Shown here one piece after another: positions 61,901 to 64,000 of a stretch of 64,000 bases of DNA. The stretch's first letter is position 1; every line of letters begins with the position of its first letter. The translations under genes were made by a program, and so were the position numbers. The notes under the pieces were generated by a model. The model saw only the letters and a list, made by a program, of their open reading frames with translations. It was not told where the DNA came from and did no database searches. This DNA is from Chondrosia reniformis (taxonomy: Eukaryota; Porifera; Demospongiae; Chondrillida; Chondrillidae), in contig OX359194.1 of assembly GCA_947172415.1 (NCBI GenBank), positions 4,898,001-4,962,000 of the forward strand, in the 5' to 3' direction.

Positions 61901-63601
61901 TGACTAACATGTTTAATTTGTTTCGATTAAATTTAGCTGTGAGATGATGCTCAATTTCAAAATCATCAGGCACTGTAGTCTTGAAAGGATTTCTTCTTCC
62001 GAAACATCTTAGATACCACGAGTCACTTCTCTTTATTATTGTATTCTACATAAACATTAAGCATGTGTGTGTGGAGGAATATGTGAGTGTGGACCAATTT
62101 AGTGTATGTGGACCAGAATGCGACCAGGGGACACTTAATTTAGCCAATATTCCCTGGGTAAAGAGAGATGGGGCCTAGGAATACTGTCAATTTCACTCTT
62201 CATAAAATCACTACCTATAAAACACACTGTGTGGACGATTTTTAAGGCCAAGATGTAATTCAGTCATAAGTGCAGCTTAAATGTGGACAAGAAGAATGTA
62301 CGTAGAAGGACTTGTAGGAATTATACAGAAAGTGCAAGGGACATTGTTTGCCTCTGTTGCTAAATGGCCTCCGAGTGGATGGATGAGATAATTGTTGGTG
62401 TGCAATAGATTGGCAATGATTATACTGGCCAATATGAAGTATGAAATCAACAATAGTTGCTACATACGTACGTACTTAGACCATATATACCACTCATCAT
62501 ATATAATGAGTAGTATAGTTAGACTAACAATTGTGGCAATGGAAGATACGTATGTATATCTATATATAAACCTAAAACAGCATGAGTATATATTAGAGTA
62601 GGGAAGGTAATAAGCAGGCATGGTTCAGCCAGATATGGGTATAGGCATGGTCCAGTGTGCATGTGGTAATAATGGAGTGTATGAGGGATGATGAAATAAA
62701 AATGTAAAGCAAAATGTTTCTCACATCACATTTGACTGGCATCTTAAGCCCAATCCTGTCAGCTCCATCAATAAGTGGTTCCCAAGGACAATGTACCTTG
62801 ATAAAGTGGACATCATCATCATAATACTGTGGCCGCTTTGTCACAATCTCCTCCAAGGAAGGTTCAAGCTCTAACCCGTAGACATTTACAAGGTTCTCCA
62901 GGAAGACAGCTCTCTTAGATGCTCTTTTCTCTGCACTGCTGGATTTGTGCTTCCTATCATATTTCATATCCTCCAACTTATATACTAGAATGTAATCTAA
63001 AACCACAAGCATATAACATGTATAGCTGTTGTCAATTGCTGCAGTTGTTACAATAATGGAAGCATTTGTGAACAAAGATACATTATTATACATCTGTATC
63101 TATTGCTATTGTGTTTTAAAGTTAGTACATACGTACATACATACACATGCATAAAATAGTGGAGTAATATTTTGCAATTCAGTATTCACCTATTCTTCTC
63201 ACTCCATCCTTGAAGAACAAAGTTTCTTCCTCCATCTGTGCACACAAATATTAATTATACTTTTATGTACATACAATTGATAATTAAAATTCTTATCATA
63301 TACGTACCTACGTAAGGATTTCACTATATAAACATTATAATCATCATCATTGGCTAACAGGATATTACAACATTTTCCTATGCACCTATACCTCCTCAAG
63401 ATTATTCCTATCCCAGAGTGGCTTCAAGGGAAAAATTTCAGGATTCTCCTGTGACTTCTTTTGAGTGGCTATCAGAAAAGTTGATTCCTCCTTCTTGGTA
63501 CTCATTGAATGGTGCTCCTCAGATTGCAACCCATGTCCAGGGTGGACTGTCTCCACTTCAATGACCTCTCTTTCCATAGTTTCTGTATCTTCTTTTTTCA
63601 T
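52713..63601 (-). CDS. Anoctamin (TMEM16 family), paralogue B
   Basis: Same family as the gene at 38460-49702. My 19-exon model gives 1075 aa. Exons: 63392-63601, 63190-63235, 62725-62996, 61909-62045, 61336-61466, 60682-60737, 60386-60498, 59529-59669, 57986-58130, 57156-57320, 56678-56857, 56178-56357, 56025-56061, 55138-55249, 54792-55038, 54146-54388, 53324-53829, 53085-53175, 52713-52928. An in-frame TAG just before ATG 63599-63601 supports the start, unless an upstream exon exists. Signatures: [66 protein letters not shown] (E732, E735), EIRLD (E764, D768), [11 protein letters not shown]. The TM6 calcium position that is Asn in ANO1 (N650) aligns with Q685, followed by E689. The TM9-10 extracellular loop exon (53324-53829) is much longer than in paralogue A. 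Several introns differ between the two genes. Confidence 0.93.
55892..55937. repeat. (AAC)n microsatellite
   Basis: About fifteen AAC units in an intron of anoctamin B. Confidence 0.97.
57566..57935 (-). other. Intronic island with a Cys-rich open frame and terminal hairpin
   Basis: In an anoctamin B intron, a stretch that is less AT-rich than its flanks carries a minus-strand open frame (ATG near 57872) with cysteine-dense text [25 protein letters not shown] and a basic run [12 protein letters not shown]. Just outside its start lies a 22-bp-arm hairpin (57882-57935: AGTCATAGACC to GGTCTATGACT, one mismatch). The composition and the structured border suggest an inserted element fragment and not an anoctamin exon: the frame does not fit the flanking exon phases or the family. 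I do not recognise the protein. Confidence 0.4.
58967..59012 (-). ncRNA. Hammerhead-like motif, left arm
   Basis: On the minus strand: GTGCTA, CTGATGA, GGAG, loop TGGTATT, CTCC, GAAT, AGGCCTTA, TAGCAC. Stem I (GTGCTA/TAGCAC) and stem II (GGAG/CTCC) are perfect and the stem III region is palindromic (AGGCCT). The last base of the GAAA box is T, which should reduce or abolish activity. Confidence 0.5.
59200..59245 (+). ncRNA. Hammerhead-ribozyme-like motif, right arm, all core boxes present
   Basis: GTGCTA (59200-59205), CTGATGA (59206-59212), stem II GGAG/CTCC with loop TGGTATT (59213-59227), GAAA (59228-59231), then AGGTCT, triplet TTA (59237-59239) and TAGCAC (59240-59245), perfectly complementary to GTGCTA. 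Stem III would be only two or three pairs (A-U, A-U, G-C) with a tiny loop, a form seen in minimal hammerheads that work as dimers. This is the best-conserved candidate in the window. A chance match cannot be excluded without a covariance search. Confidence 0.6.
60793..60950. mobile_element. Diverged second copy of the AAGTAGGAATGG MITE
   Basis: It shares GGATGGCAGTG, AAGTATCGAAACAAGA and TCTATGTTTGGGCGCA with the element at 2731-2883, and ends near AGAAGTAGGGA. Its terminal repeats have decayed. It lies in an anoctamin B intron. Confidence 0.6.
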
Positions 63602-64000
63602 TGTCTAGATGGTGAATATTACATTGGAAGTATTAGATAATACGTTGTTCTATAAGAGGAATCTAACACTATCTAAATACAGAAAAGACATTAGGAAAGT
63701 ACTTGAAATGCACTAATGCACTAATAGGACTAACTCAGACAGAACATACCTCTGCAAAATATTGTTAGATAAACAGAAAACGTTTGACAAATAAGTTTGA
63801 CAAGAAGATCACAAATATAATAACCATAGACACGCTCATTTACTGAAATTCCACAACCATTATAAATCCCACAAAATTCGGAAACTATTTGAAAAAATAG
63901 AATCTCCATGACCATAAAGAACACGTTGTGCCTAAATCTCTTTAAAACATATGTATAGCTGAGAGAAGTATGGTATCCAGCTCTTAACAAAATTGAACTT
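63602..64000. promoter_or_regulatory. Sequence upstream of anoctamin B
   Basis: Contains the expected promoter and 5' untranslated region of the minus-strand anoctamin B. A minus-strand open stretch at 63730-63990 (hydrophobic and tyrosine-rich) is followed by a donor-like GTATGT near 63750, so a non-coding or upstream exon could end there. It shows no recognisable family. Confidence 0.35.

Overview
The window reads as nuclear DNA of a metazoan, most likely a demosponge such as Amphimedon or a relative. The evidence is AT-rich sequence, many short GT-AG introns (about 50-300 bp), several intronic minisatellites, and animal-type genes: a receptor tyrosine phosphatase with fibronectin type III (FN3) domains, and anoctamins. 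The species call is inference; no database was searched. Exon models were joined by hand using splice signals, reading phase and family motifs, and all four joined models keep an open frame from ATG to stop.

Layout. (1) 1-3226: a possible last exon of a + strand gene at 909-998, a large fold-back repeat and a small MITE. (2) 3227-29956, minus strand: one giant single-pass receptor protein tyrosine phosphatase (42 exons, 3514 aa in my model) with a signal peptide, a Ser/Met-rich stalk, 29 FN3 domains, a membrane-proximal region, one transmembrane helix and one PTP domain. Twenty-four of the FN3 domains come from eight tandem copies of a three-exon cassette. A dead R2-like LINE (19943-24349), bounded by two 136-bp direct copies of intron sequence, sits in one cassette intron. 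(3) 29957-31271: the interval between this gene and the divergent IBA57. (4) 31272-38233, plus strand: IBA57, a mitochondrial iron-sulfur cluster assembly factor (8 exons, 321 aa), with two related 21-bp minisatellites in intron 5. (5) 38460-49702 and 52713-63601, both minus strand: two tandem anoctamin/TMEM16 paralogues (1025 and 1075 aa), with a 149-bp stretch nearly identical between them that looks like gene conversion. (6) 63602-64000: sequence upstream of the second anoctamin.

The genes do not form an operon and I see no shared pathway: a cell-surface signalling receptor, a mitochondrial assembly factor and two membrane channel/scramblase-family proteins. The most interesting non-coding signal is a set of hammerhead-ribozyme-like motifs in introns: 4203-4245, 46651-46696, 48323-48368, and an inverted pair at 58967-59012 and 59200-59245. 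Several have a paired stem I directly flanking CTGATGA, a stem II, a GAAA (or near) box and a plausible cleavage triplet. Two of them lie inside copies of one dispersed repeat family.
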